A DNA stretch of 64,000 nucleotides, from contig NZ_JBLUOA010000001.1 in assembly GCF_048060095.1 (NCBI RefSeq), forward strand, positions 1,798,001 through 1,862,000. The letters are read 5' to 3'. A program made the translations under genes and the position numbers. Positions 53,317-61,882 of the stretch are shown here, piece after piece (within the stretch, counting starts at the first letter, position 1; each line of letters begins with the position of its first letter). This DNA is from JBLUOA01 sp048060095 (lineage in GTDB: Bacteria > Pseudomonadota > Alphaproteobacteria > Rhodobacterales > Rhodobacteraceae). A model generated the notes under the pieces. It saw only the letters and a list, made by a program, of their open reading frames with translations, searched no databases and had not been told where the DNA came from.

Positions 53317-53660
53317 AGCCAACCGCCTATGTCTGGTCTGTCCTTCGGGACTATGGACATAAACGCGCTCGTAATAAGCGGATCGGACCCGGGGGCGGTA
53401 CCCGGCGGCTCCACCAAACATCCTTCATTTGGGGATCATGGGGCCGAAATAGGATCGACGGACGTCTAAAGGGGTTAGCTTTGTCTCGGCGGGATACCAC
53501 CGTTATCGGTTCACAAAAGCTAGTTGCAAATGACAACAAAGCTCCGGCTATGGCTCTGGCTGCGTAAGCAGTTCGGGTCGCCGAAAACTAAGCCCTTGCG
53601 CCTAGCCGCGTAAGGCGGGGTTCGCAGGCACCTGGCAACAGAAGCCTGCACTTTCCCAAG
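53317..53660 (+). ncRNA. ssrA: Transfer-messenger RNA, permuted two-piece form
   Basis: tmRNA rescues stalled ribosomes. The gene has the alphaproteobacterial permuted layout: the acceptor piece (ending CGGCTCC-A-CCA at 53416) comes first, then a short spacer (53417-53439), then the coding piece starting GGGGCCG at 53440. GGGGCCG pairs with CGGCTCC over 7 bp (one G-U), and CCGGG-N7-CCCGG before the acceptor strand forms the T arm. The tag frame is GCA AAT GAC AAC AAA... to TAA at 53565-53567, encoding ANDNKAPAMALAA. A conserved CCTGGCAACAGAA lies within the hairpin at 53624-53649. Outer ends are approximate. A TATAAAAT near 53241 may be the -10 element. Confidence 0.88.
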
Positions 53661-53740
53661 AAATCCGTGTTCAACTAACGTCCGCTTAACTTTGTCGGCC
53701 TAGGCTTCGGTCAGTTTCAAACCGTCAGGCGAGGCTCAGA

Positions 53741-54166
53741 ATGGACAAACGGCAGTTTCTTGAAACGTGGTATCAGCGCGTTTGGGAAGAAGAAGACCTT
53801 TCCGCAATCGCCGAAATGTTCAAGCCCGACACGCTGGCCCGCGGCTTGGTCGACGACGCTCATGTCGGCCCGGATGAGTTTGAGGCGTTCGCCGCCGCTA
53901 TGCTGCAGCTCGTCGGCAAGGCTAAGGTTACAATCGGGCGGTTCGTCGAAAACGGCGATTGGGTCGCGGCGGTGATCTCTGTCGCTGCCACGGATCGCAA
54001 CACCGACAAGCCGGTGATGTTCTCCGGCCAGACGGTCGCGAAAATCGCGGATGGTGTTCTGGTAGAAAGCTATAATCATTTCGATTCAATCGGTCTGTTT
54101 GAACAGCTCGGCCTTTTGCCGGAAAGCACATTTGAAATCTGCCTGATGGGCGAACCGATCGCCTGA
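53741..54166 (+). CDS. SnoaL-like ester cyclase family protein
   Basis: The 141-residue protein has the compact alpha+beta cone fold pattern of SnoaL/NTF2-like proteins: MDKRQFLETWYQRVWEEEDLSAIAEMFKPD, then HVGPDEFEAFAAAMLQLVG and the later YNHFDSIGLFEQLGLLPE, which is common in predicted ester cyclases. A GAGG ribosome-binding site precedes the ATG. It has no obvious operon partner; ssrA is upstream and chrB 126 bp downstream. The substrate is unknown and the family includes many non-enzymatic members. Confidence 0.75.
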   Translation: MDKRQFLETWYQRVWEEEDLSAIAEMFKPDTLARGLVDDAHVGPDEFEAFAAAMLQLVGKAKVTIGRFVENGDWVAAVISVAATDRNTDKPVMFSGQTVAKIADGVLVESYNHFDSIGLFEQLGLLPESTFEICLMGEPIA

Positions 54167-54292
54167 CCCCCGACGAAGCGATTGACTCAGGCATGGCCCA
54201 TTGCCCAATATGCGCCCATGGGGCCGCGCGAACGCCCCGTGAGGCGTCAGCCCAAGTTTCGCATCCAACCCTAACCCTGACGGGAGGATGCC

Positions 54293-55105
54293 ATGACTGC
54301 GCCCAACGAAATTTCTGTAAGCCAACTGCTTCGCCTTGTCGGCACACCGGATTGTCCGGTGATTGTCGATATATCGATCGATCCCGACTTCGCGGATGAT
54401 CCTTACCTTATCCCCGGATCGTTCCGACACCCACATACCGATCTGCCCGGCCTGATCGGGAGGCTGGATGGGCGGCGGTCGGTCGTTACCTGCCAGAAGG
54501 GGATCAAGCTTAGTCAAGGGCTCGTCGCGTGGTTGCGGACTGAGGGGCTGGAGGCTGAATATCTGTCCGGCGGCATGTATGGTTGGCGGGACGCCAAAGG
54601 CACGATGCGAATCCCCGCGTCGGCGGTTCCCGAGCCCGTAGGCGGCAGCACCCTCTGGGTGACGCGGCACCGACCAAAAATCGACCGCATCGCCTGCCCC
54701 TGGCTGATCCGCCGCTTCGTTGATCCCGATGCGCGGTTCCTGTTTGTCTCCCCGTCCGAGGTTGAAGGCGTTGCCGACCGCTACGGCGCAACCCCGTTTG
54801 ACATCGACGGAGTGTTCTGGAGCCATCGCGGCGACAAATGCAGCTTTGATACCATGCTTGAGGAGTTTCAGCTGCAGTCCGAGCCATTGATGCGGCTGGC
54901 TGAGGTTATCCGGGGCGCCGACACAAACCGCCATGACCTGCACTCTGCCGCCGCCGGATTGCTCGCGATTTCGGTCGGGCTGTCCCGGCAATACCGCGAT
55001 GATATCGCACAGTTGAATGCGGGCATGGCGCTTTACGACGCGCTCTACCGCTGGGCGCGCGACGGGTTTGACGAGGGCCATGATTGGCCCACGGGCCGCA
55101 CCTAA
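54293..55105 (+). CDS. chrB: Rhodanese-ChrB fusion, chromate resistance regulator-like
   Basis: The 270-residue protein joins an N-terminal rhodanese-like domain (about 1-110, active-site-type Cys at about 67 in VVTCQKGIKLSQG) to a C-terminal ChrB domain (about 115-265) that starts WVTRHRPKIDRIACPWLIRRFVDPDA and contains GDKCSFDTMLEEF. ChrB proteins accompany the chromate exporter ChrA and act in its regulation or in chromate resistance. A GGGAGG ribosome-binding site precedes the ATG. The stop overlaps the chrA start by one base (TAATG). The rhodanese domain replaces the usual ChrB N-terminus, a known variant. Confidence 0.85.
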   Translation: MTAPNEISVSQLLRLVGTPDCPVIVDISIDPDFADDPYLIPGSFRHPHTDLPGLIGRLDGRRSVVTCQKGIKLSQGLVAWLRTEGLEAEYLSGGMYGWRDAKGTMRIPASAVPEPVGGSTLWVTRHRPKIDRIACPWLIRRFVDPDARFLFVSPSEVEGVADRYGATPFDIDGVFWSHRGDKCSFDTMLEEFQLQSEPLMRLAEVIRGADTNRHDLHSAAAGLLAISVGLSRQYRDDIAQLNAGMALYDALYRWARDGFDEGHDWPTGRT

Positions 55106-56349
55106 TGACAGAGCTATCGTTATCTGACCTCACCCGCGTATTCGCACGGATCGGGGTGCTTTCTTTCGGCGGTCCCGCAGCGCAGATCGCGCTGATGCAC
55201 CGCGAATTGGTGGAGGAACGGAGCTGGCTGGATGAGGAGAAATTCCTCTCCGCCCTCTCCTTCTGCATGTTGCTGCCCGGCCCTGAGGCGATGCAGCTTG
55301 CGACCTACGCAGGGTGGCGGCTGAAAGGTGTGCTAGGTGGGCTGATCGCGGGGCTATTGTTTGTCATTCCCGGTGCTCTGGTCGTCCTCGCGCTCAGCCT
55401 CGGCTACGCGCTGTTCGGCTCCGTTCCGTTGGTCGAAGCGTTGTTCCTTGGCGTCAAAGCCACCGTGATCGTGATCGTGATCGAAGCGCTCCTTCGCATC
55501 GCGAAGAAGGCACTGCAAGGCACAGCACATTGGATACTTGCGGCGCTTTCCTTCATCGGGATATTTTTCTTCGACCTGCCCTTCCCGCTGATCGTCCTGC
55601 TCGCTGGATTGTTCGGATATTTCACCGCAACTGGGGATGACACCGCACCGCCAAGCGGCTTGCGCCTGCCGATCCCGACGATTGCGACGTGGCTCGCAAT
55701 CTGGTGGGCACCGGTCGTCGTTCTTTGGGCATCCGGCGCGACGTTTCTGACGCAGGTGGGCGTGTTCTTCTCCAAACTCGCCGTCGTAACGTTCGGCGGC
55801 GCCTACGCGGTACTCGCCTATATGACTCAGGAGGTTGTCGAAGATAAAGGCTGGCTGTCAACCGCGCAGATGGTTGATGGCCTCGGTCTTGCCGAAACGA
55901 CGCCGGGCCCGCTTATTTTGGTGACGGAGTTCGTCGGCTTTCAGGCCGGGTTTGGCATTGGTGGCGTGGCGCTCGCCATCGCGGCGGCGGCGGTTGCGCT
56001 GTGGGTCACGTTCGTTCCGTGCTTCCTTTGGATATTCGTCGGCGCACCCTTTATTGACTGGTTGGCGCATTGGCCTCGGCTGTCTTCCGCCCTTCGCGCC
56101 ATCACTGCCGCCGTGGTCGGCGTGATCCTGAACCTGTCCGTGTGGTTTGGCATCCACGTCTTCTTTACGAATGTGACGGAACGGCAGTTCGGCCCTCTCC
56201 GCGCCCCCGTGCCAGAGCTTTCGAGCGTTGAGCCGACTGCCATCGGCCTCGCCATCGTCGCGGCCTATCTGATCCTGCGACTCCATCAGGGGTTGCCGAT
56301 TGTGCTTGGCCTATGCGCGGCGGCGGCTGCTGCGCTCAGTATGATCTGA
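55105..56349 (+). CDS. chrA: Chromate efflux transporter ChrA
   Basis: ChrA exports chromate across the inner membrane. The protein (414 residues) has two homologous CHR domains, each of about six helices: the first with FARIGVLSFGGPAAQIALMHRELVEE and CMLLPGPEAMQLATYAGWRLKG, the second with FSKLAVVTFGGAYAVLAYM and GLAETTPGPLILVTEFVGFQAGF. I start at 55105, overlapping the chrB stop, because the longer frame lies inside chrB. Sulfate mimicry makes chromate the likely substrate. It is the second gene of chrBA. Confidence 0.94.
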   Translation: MTELSLSDLTRVFARIGVLSFGGPAAQIALMHRELVEERSWLDEEKFLSALSFCMLLPGPEAMQLATYAGWRLKGVLGGLIAGLLFVIPGALVVLALSLGYALFGSVPLVEALFLGVKATVIVIVIEALLRIAKKALQGTAHWILAALSFIGIFFFDLPFPLIVLLAGLFGYFTATGDDTAPPSGLRLPIPTIATWLAIWWAPVVVLWASGATFLTQVGVFFSKLAVVTFGGAYAVLAYMTQEVVEDKGWLSTAQMVDGLGLAETTPGPLILVTEFVGFQAGFGIGGVALAIAAAAVALWVTFVPCFLWIFVGAPFIDWLAHWPRLSSALRAITAAVVGVILNLSVWFGIHVFFTNVTERQFGPLRAPVPELSSVEPTAIGLAIVAAYLILRLHQGLPIVLGLCAAAAAALSMI

Positions 56350-56457
56350 TCGCAGCGGCGCGTTCGGGAAATTCTCGGGCGCACCCTTGCCGCCCGCATC
56401 GAATCCCGTATGTTGAATTCACGTTCACCCGACGCCCCCGATACTGAGGTTGGCCTT

Positions 56458-56928
56458 ATGTCTAGTACAATCGACTATGGAAACCTGATGCATCGCGCCA
56501 TGCGGCGGCTGATTCAGGAAGTCCTGACAGACGTTTCCAAGCATGGCCTGCCGGGCGAACACCACTTTTTCATCACGTTCGACACGCTACACCCCGACGT
56601 TGAAATCGCCGACTGGCTGTCGGATCGCTACCCGGACGAGATGACCGTCGTGATGCAGCACTGGTTCGACAATCTTGACGTAACGGATGAAGGGTTTTCC
56701 GTAACGCTCAACTTTGGCGAGCAGCCAGAGCCGCTTTATATTCCCTATGATGCGATTGTAACCTTCGTCGATCCATCGGTCGAATTCGGCCTGAGGTTCG
56801 AAACGCAGGACGATTCAGAAGACGCAAGTAACGATGATATTCCCGAGGCACCGATGACCGAAGCCGAGGAAGAAGAGGAGATTCCGCAAGACGCGGAGGT
56901 CGTGAGCCTCGACAGTTTCCGAAAGTAG
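56458..56928 (+). CDS. sspB: SspB-type ClpXP adaptor
   Basis: The 156-residue protein is the alphaproteobacterial SspB, which delivers ssrA-tagged proteins to ClpXP. The conserved core is MSSTIDYGNLMHRAMRRLIQEVL, HHFFITFDT, LSDRYPDEMTVVMQH and IPYDAIVTFVDPSVEFGLRFE; the acidic linker (about 118-143) and C-terminal VVSLDSFRK follow, the latter resembling the ClpX-docking tail. I start at 56458, with GAGG upstream, rather than at an earlier ATG 48 bases before. It lies about 2.8 kb from ssrA, whose tag keeps the NDN segment that SspB binds. Confidence 0.88.
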   Translation: MSSTIDYGNLMHRAMRRLIQEVLTDVSKHGLPGEHHFFITFDTLHPDVEIADWLSDRYPDEMTVVMQHWFDNLDVTDEGFSVTLNFGEQPEPLYIPYDAIVTFVDPSVEFGLRFETQDDSEDASNDDIPEAPMTEAEEEEEIPQDAEVVSLDSFRK

Positions 56929-57043
56929 GCCCCCGCCCATTCGGGCAATTGGTCGCGCACCAAACATCGTATACCACTGTATATCGCATTGAATTTCGCA
57001 CGAAGCCGGGTAGAAAGACCGCGACTTCTTCAGGAGAATCCGG

Positions 57044-58438
57044 ATGACCCAGACCCGCACAGAAACCGACAGCTTTGGCCCGCTTGACGTTCCCGCCGAC
57101 AAGTATTGGGGCGCGCAAACACAGCGTTCGCTGAAGAATTTCCCGATTGGATGGGAACGCCAGCCGATCGCCATCGTGCATGCGCTCGGCGTTATCAAGC
57201 AGGCCTGCGCCGAGGCGAATATTGACCTTGGCGGCTTCGATAAAGAAAAGGGCGATGCGATTGTCCAGGCAGCGGGCGAAGTCGTCGCGGGCAAACTTGA
57301 CGATCACTTCCCGCTCGTCGTGTGGCAAACCGGCTCTGGCACGCAGTCCAACATGAACGCCAACGAGGTGATTGCGAACCGCGCGATTGAAATACTGGGT
57401 GGCACAATCGGATCGAAAGAGCCTGTTCACCCCAACGATCACTGCAATATGGGACAGTCCTCCAACGACACGTTCCCGACGGCCATGCACATCGCGACGG
57501 CGATGACCGCCCGCGACGTGCTGCTGCCGGGGCTTGAGAAACTGCACGCAGCGCTGGCCGAAAAGGTCAAGGAGTTCGACGGAATCATCAAGATCGGCCG
57601 CACCCACACGATGGATGCAACCCCGCTGACCTTGGCGCAGGAGTTCTCGGGCTACTCCCATCAGGTCGCAATGGGGATTGAGAGGGTGAAAACCGCCCTG
57701 CCCCGGATCTATGAACTCGCCCAAGGCGGGACGGCCGTCGGAACGGGGCTTAACACCAAACCCGGTTGGGGCGAAAAAGTCGCGGCGAACATGGCCCGCA
57801 TCACGGATCTGCCGTTTGTGACCGCGCCCAACAAATTCGAAGCCCTCGCCGCACATGACGCGATGGTTGAGATGTCCGGCGCGCTGAAAACCGTCGCCGC
57901 CAGCCTATTCAAGATCGCAAACGATATCCGTTTGCTCGGCTCTGGCCCCCGCTGCGGTTTGGGCGAATTGATGCTGCCGGAAAATGAACCCGGCAGTTCC
58001 ATCATGCCCGGCAAGGTGAACCCGACGCAATGCGAGGCGCTGACACAGGTTTGCGCCCATGTTTTCGGCAACGACGCGGCGGTGGGCTTTGCCGGATCGC
58101 AGGGGCATTTTGAACTTAACGTCTACAAACCAATGATGGCCTACAACGTGCTGCAATCCATGCAGTTGATGGGCGACGCGGCGGTTGCCTTCACCGACAA
58201 TTGCGTTGTGGGTATCCGTGCTAACACGGATCGGATCGAAAAACTGATGCGGGAATCGCTGATGCTTGTCACCGCGCTCGCCCCGACGATTGGCTACGAC
58301 AACGCCACGACCGTTGCGAAAACCGCGCATAAGAACGGGACAACGCTGAAGGAAGAAGCCATCGCGCTGGGTTTCGTGGATGAAGAAACCTTCGAACGCG
58401 TGGTTCGCCCCGAAAATATGATCGGCCCCAAGGCGTGA
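57044..58438 (+). CDS. fumC: Fumarate hydratase class II
   Basis: FumC hydrates fumarate to L-malate in the citric acid cycle. The 464-residue protein has the family landmarks: GPLDVPADKYWGAQTQRS at the N-terminus, GSGTQSNMNANEV, SSNDTFPTAMHIA, KIGRTHTMDATPLTL and the catalytic loop GSSIMPGKVNPTQCEA. It has no signal peptide. An AGGAG ribosome-binding site precedes the ATG. A GTGA overlap links it to the small gene downstream. Confidence 0.97.
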   Translation: MTQTRTETDSFGPLDVPADKYWGAQTQRSLKNFPIGWERQPIAIVHALGVIKQACAEANIDLGGFDKEKGDAIVQAAGEVVAGKLDDHFPLVVWQTGSGTQSNMNANEVIANRAIEILGGTIGSKEPVHPNDHCNMGQSSNDTFPTAMHIATAMTARDVLLPGLEKLHAALAEKVKEFDGIIKIGRTHTMDATPLTLAQEFSGYSHQVAMGIERVKTALPRIYELAQGGTAVGTGLNTKPGWGEKVAANMARITDLPFVTAPNKFEALAAHDAMVEMSGALKTVAASLFKIANDIRLLGSGPRCGLGELMLPENEPGSSIMPGKVNPTQCEALTQVCAHVFGNDAAVGFAGSQGHFELNVYKPMMAYNVLQSMQLMGDAAVAFTDNCVVGIRANTDRIEKLMRESLMLVTALAPTIGYDNATTVAKTAHKNGTTLKEEAIALGFVDEETFERVVRPENMIGPKA

Positions 58439-58611
58439 GCCAACCGATCAACCTGAACCGCGCCCGGAAAGACCGGGCACGGCAGGCGGCCAGGGTCCGG
58501 GCGGAAGAGAATGCGATCAAATTTGGCCGGACGAAAGAACAGCGGGCGCAGGAAAAATCCGAGGCCGACAAGGCACGCCGGCACATCGAAGATCATCGGC
58601 GGGACGAATGA
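58435..58611 (+). CDS. DUF4169-family small protein
   Basis: This 58-residue protein is short and highly charged (MSQPINLNRARKDRARQAAR..., ...NAIKFGRTKEQRA), matching DUF4169: an N-terminal INLN motif, Arg/Ala-rich helix, AIKFGRTK motif and a C-terminal basic tail ending in HRRDE. The start is GTG, overlapping the fumC stop (GTGA), and the stop overlaps the next ATG (ATGA). Function unknown. Position in the fumC operon is conserved in Rhodobacteraceae as far as I recall. Confidence 0.85.
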   Translation: MSQPINLNRARKDRARQAARVRAEENAIKFGRTKEQRAQEKSEADKARRHIEDHRRDE

Positions 58612-58826
58612 CCGCGCGACCGGTCAAACGCTCTCTGACGCTCAGCGGCCATCGCACCAGCGTATCGCTGGAGGATGAATTCTGGTTTTCGTTCAGGGAA
58701 ATCGCCGAGTCGCGCGGACAACCGATCAATGCGCTGGCTGCGGAGATTGATGCGGCGCGTGGCGCGGATATTGGCCTCGCGTCCGCGATCCGGCTGTTCG
58801 TATTGGATTACTACAAAAGCCGGTAG
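58608..58826 (+). CDS. Ribbon-helix-helix domain protein
   Basis: The 72-residue protein has the RHH_4 family pattern: KRSLTLSGHRTSVSLEDEFWFSFREIAESRGQPINALAAEIDAAR, then SAIRLFVLDYYKSR. It forms a short DNA-binding or toxin-antitoxin-like fold, but the family's role is unproven. The ATG overlaps the DUF4169 stop by 4 bp, so fumC, DUF4169 and this gene are one coupled run. Confidence 0.88.
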   Translation: MTARPVKRSLTLSGHRTSVSLEDEFWFSFREIAESRGQPINALAAEIDAARGADIGLASAIRLFVLDYYKSR

Positions 58827-58835
58827 GCAGACAGC

Positions 58836-59087
58836 TTAGACGTCGTCGTAAAGCGCTTTGCGCAGGGCTGCGTTTTTCTGCAGCTCGCTCCGTTCCAAAG
58901 ACGAAAGACGAACGCGCGAGGTGCGCGACAATTCGGTGCCAAAAAGCTGCTGAAGCTCTTCACGCGTGGCTAGCGGTCCGGCGGCTTCTTGGCGCGCAGC
59001 AGCGCGGCGTGCAAAGCCCCAAGACGGGATAGCAATTCTCAGCAGCGGTCGTTCGGTTTTGCCGTTGGCATAGGTGGTTGCAGACAT
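58836..59087 (-). CDS. Small hypothetical protein
   Basis: I do not recognise a function. The 83-residue product starts at ATG 59085-59087, which follows a strong GAGGAGG ribosome-binding site; the longer upstream reading is not needed. It is basic with an amphipathic C-terminal half (LQQLFGTELSRTSRVRLSSLERSELQKNAALRKALYDDV). It converges with the RHH gene (9-bp gap) and has no partner on its own strand nearby. A DUF-type regulator or unknown protein is possible. Confidence 0.6.
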   Translation of the reverse strand: MSATTYANGKTERPLLRIAIPSWGFARRAAARQEAAGPLATREELQQLFGTELSRTSRVRLSSLERSELQKNAALRKALYDDV

Positions 59088-59260
59088 CCAGGCCTCCTCG
59101 GTATCGGCTAATATTCGCTCATAGGCAAAAAATAGCCAACAAAAATGCTGGCAGGAGGGGGAATTCAGGCGAAAAGGTGTCACAAAAAAGCACAGTCAAT
59201 TAGGATTTTGTTTACTTTTCAGTAAATTACCTGAGTCGGACGAATCTTTGTGACGCCACG

Positions 59261-60613
59261 TCACCGACGCAAGATGTCCAGCAAAATTCCTTCGCTTGAC
59301 CTTACGGTGAGGTGCGCGACCGGAATCGGTGCGCGATTTTTCGCCAAACCGATTCGGAATCGCCGCAGGATCATCGACAAAATCAGCGGCCCCTCAACCA
59401 TCGCAAAGCCAGCCCCAATGCACACTCGGCCGCCGGTGGAAAATGGTATGTAGGCGTCCCGCGCGCATTGCCGACCGTTGTCGGTTTTCCATCGGGCGGG
59501 GTCGAAATCGTCAGGCTTGTCCCAAAGCCGTTCATGCCGATGCAAATGCCACGGGCTGATGACGATCTGGCTACCGCTCTTTACCGGTCGGTCGCGGAAC
59601 GTTTCGGGGCAGCGGTTCTGTCGCACCATCATCGGGACGGGCGGATAAAGCCGCAGTGTTTCGCGAAACACGTCCCGGCTTAGCGGCAGTTTCGGCATTT
59701 CACCGTCGGCCCGGTCATCAAGCGCCCGTGCCTCATCCACCAACTTGTCCTGCCATTCCGGGAACTGCGCGACAAGGTAGAGCGCCCAAGCGAGCGCTGA
59801 TGCGCTGGTTTCGTGCCCTGCCAGAAAAAAGATCGCAACCTGATCGATCATTTCGTCGGTCGAAAAGACCTCTCCGGTCTTTGGGTCCGGCGTCGTCATG
59901 ATCTTGGTCGCCAGGTCATCCGGCGCCCTGCCCGCCTGAATGGCCTCCATCCGTTCCGCCGTCAGTTGACCGATCAGTGACCGGATTGATCGGGCTGCGG
60001 CCGTCGCGCGACGACGATGAAACCGGGGCATCCAGCGAGGCAGCGGGATAAACGCGGCGAGGTTCAGGATCGGCTGCGTCCGTTGATAGTCGCGAAACTG
60101 CTGAAACACCTGACGCGCCACATGATGTTCGATGGGAATGGAGAACAGCGTTCGGAAGATGACATCGGCGGCGGCGTGGCTCATCTCTTCTTCAATCTCG
60201 ACGGGGCCAGCGCCGATTTTCTGGTCAAGCCGCGCGACTGCGGATTCCGCCGCCGCCCAAATGGCCGGGTATGTATCGCGCAGCCGCCCACCTTCAAAGG
60301 CCGGGTCGATGATGCGACGCTGCCGCTTCCATTCCTCCCCATTTGTCAGAAAAACCGAATTACCAAGCAGCGGGCGCAACCCTTCCCCGATCCGGTTTGA
60401 TTTCGGAAAGTCATCCGGGCGGGTTGTCAACACCTCGTCGATCAACTCCGGTTGGTTGATGAGATAGGAGCGGAAAAAGGGCGTGCGAAACTCCGCCATC
60501 CACGCGCGGTATAGCTTTGCCGGCTGCGCCGACAAGATATCCCGCCGAAACAACCGCATGTAACGCAGAAGCGAGACCTTGTCGGGTCGTGTTTCCGGTT
60601 TTGGCGGTTTCAT
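59261..60613 (-). CDS. Cytochrome P450
   Basis: A bacterial cytochrome P450 of 450 residues with the I-helix AGHETSASALAWAL (about 265-278), the ExxR motif ETLR (318-321), and the heme Cys at about 398 in FSTGGRVCIGAGFA; the usual first Gly of the Cys loop is Ser-Thr here. It probably needs a separate ferredoxin/reductase, none of which is in the window. Substrate unknown. The ATG overlaps the upstream hydrolase-like stop by 4 bp (ATGA), so the two are translationally coupled. Confidence 0.92.
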   Translation of the reverse strand: MKPPKPETRPDKVSLLRYMRLFRRDILSAQPAKLYRAWMAEFRTPFFRSYLINQPELIDEVLTTRPDDFPKSNRIGEGLRPLLGNSVFLTNGEEWKRQRRIIDPAFEGGRLRDTYPAIWAAAESAVARLDQKIGAGPVEIEEEMSHAAADVIFRTLFSIPIEHHVARQVFQQFRDYQRTQPILNLAAFIPLPRWMPRFHRRRATAAARSIRSLIGQLTAERMEAIQAGRAPDDLATKIMTTPDPKTGEVFSTDEMIDQVAIFFLAGHETSASALAWALYLVAQFPEWQDKLVDEARALDDRADGEMPKLPLSRDVFRETLRLYPPVPMMVRQNRCPETFRDRPVKSGSQIVISPWHLHRHERLWDKPDDFDPARWKTDNGRQCARDAYIPFSTGGRVCIGAGFAMVEGPLILSMILRRFRIGLAKNRAPIPVAHLTVRSSEGILLDILRR

Positions 60614-61824
60614 TCGGCCACCGAACGATAGCCCGACAAGGGCGTTTCCAGACGGGACCGTGACGGCACGCGGTCGCGATAGCGGTCCCAAAGGGTCTTT
60701 GGCCCGGCGGTGATTTGGAAATAATCGTAGTCCCGCGGCCGATCAAACGCGCAGAGATACTGAAAATGCAGACGGAAGAACCGCCAACGCAGCGACGCCC
60801 AACGCTCCGCACTCAGGCTCTGGGTAAATGCAGCGGAGAACACCAACGGCCATTTCTTTGCCTCACGCGCAACGCCTGTCACGGCCACCGGATCGCATAG
60901 GGCAAACGCGCACCCGTCGCCCGGGGCGGTCACATCCACCCACGGAATGAGGGCTTGTTCGGACATTTCCCGCAAATCCCGGCGGAGGCAATCCGCCTTG
61001 GGTAAGAACGACACCATAGGCACGACATGGCCCAACGTCAGAAAGGAAAGCACCGGCCCATCCGCCGGCACCCGCCCGGACCGGAGCATCGCCGTCAACA
61101 TCATCACCGCCAGATGCGCGCCCGACGAATGCCCGACGATCAGAACCTCATCCACGTCGGACCGCAAGGAATCTGTGACGTAGTTTTGAAACTCTCCCAA
61201 CCGCTCTGCCAAGGCGGGCGGGGTCGCGCCGTCATGCTGCGCGGAATGGGCGTAGTCCTGCATCAGATAGTAGGCAAATATCTTACCGTCGAGTTTGCGA
61301 AACCAGTGGAGCAAGATGATTATCGTCAGGCCAGCCGCGACCCACCCCAGCATCGGATGCAACAAGGCCACCACCGCGCCGATCCCCCACCCGATCAATA
61401 GCGCCACCGCCAACTGCAACAAAAGCATGAATATCGGATAAAGCGCCGCGATCACCGGCCCCTTGCGAGTCTTGGCCAACCTGAACAATGCGCCGGAGCG
61501 GGTGTAGATCCACGACGTCTTCACCAACCGAACATAGGTGACGAAGATCGACGCGCTCATCGACCGCTGCACAATGTCGGACCAGACAAGCACTTCAACT
61601 TCGGTCTTGGTCTGAACGCCATCGATCATCGCATCGACACTCCAACCGAAGTTTTCTCCGTCCGGGTTTGGCGCTATTGAAATGTCGTAACCGGAGATTT
61701 CGGCCTGAAGCGCACTTTCCTTGCGATAAAGCTCTCGGTAGCGGCGCGGCGGAAAGGGATCATAGCCGGGGATGTAGAACACCCGCCGTCGTTTGACTGC
61801 CCCTTGTTTCACCGTTGATGCCAT
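60610..61824 (-). CDS. Membrane protein with lipase-like GHSSG motif
   Basis: The 404-residue protein has a cytoplasmic-looking N-terminal domain (about 1-120, with VFYIPGYDPFPPRRY), two adjacent hydrophobic helices (about 125-172) and a C-terminal alpha/beta-hydrolase-like region with nucleophile-elbow motif VGHSSGAHLAV (Ser at about 233); later Asp and His could complete a triad (for example VDVTAPGDGC). No family name is certain. It overlaps the P450 gene by 4 bp, so a membrane-anchored lipase, esterase or acyl-hydrolase partner of the P450 is plausible. Confidence 0.65.
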   Translation of the reverse strand: MASTVKQGAVKRRRVFYIPGYDPFPPRRYRELYRKESALQAEISGYDISIAPNPDGENFGWSVDAMIDGVQTKTEVEVLVWSDIVQRSMSASIFVTYVRLVKTSWIYTRSGALFRLAKTRKGPVIAALYPIFMLLLQLAVALLIGWGIGAVVALLHPMLGWVAAGLTIIILLHWFRKLDGKIFAYYLMQDYAHSAQHDGATPPALAERLGEFQNYVTDSLRSDVDEVLIVGHSSGAHLAVMMLTAMLRSGRVPADGPVLSFLTLGHVVPMVSFLPKADCLRRDLREMSEQALIPWVDVTAPGDGCAFALCDPVAVTGVAREAKKWPLVFSAAFTQSLSAERWASLRWRFFRLHFQYLCAFDRPRDYDYFQITAGPKTLWDRYRDRVPSRSRLETPLSGYRSVAE

Positions 61825-61882
61825 CGCCCCGCCCGCACTTTCGCCAGAGCCTAGCGGACGAGCGGCGCGAGTTTAAGCCAAT

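Noticed and set aside
53351..53539. A 62-codon minus-strand frame within 53351-53539
   Set aside because: It lies entirely inside the tmRNA gene.
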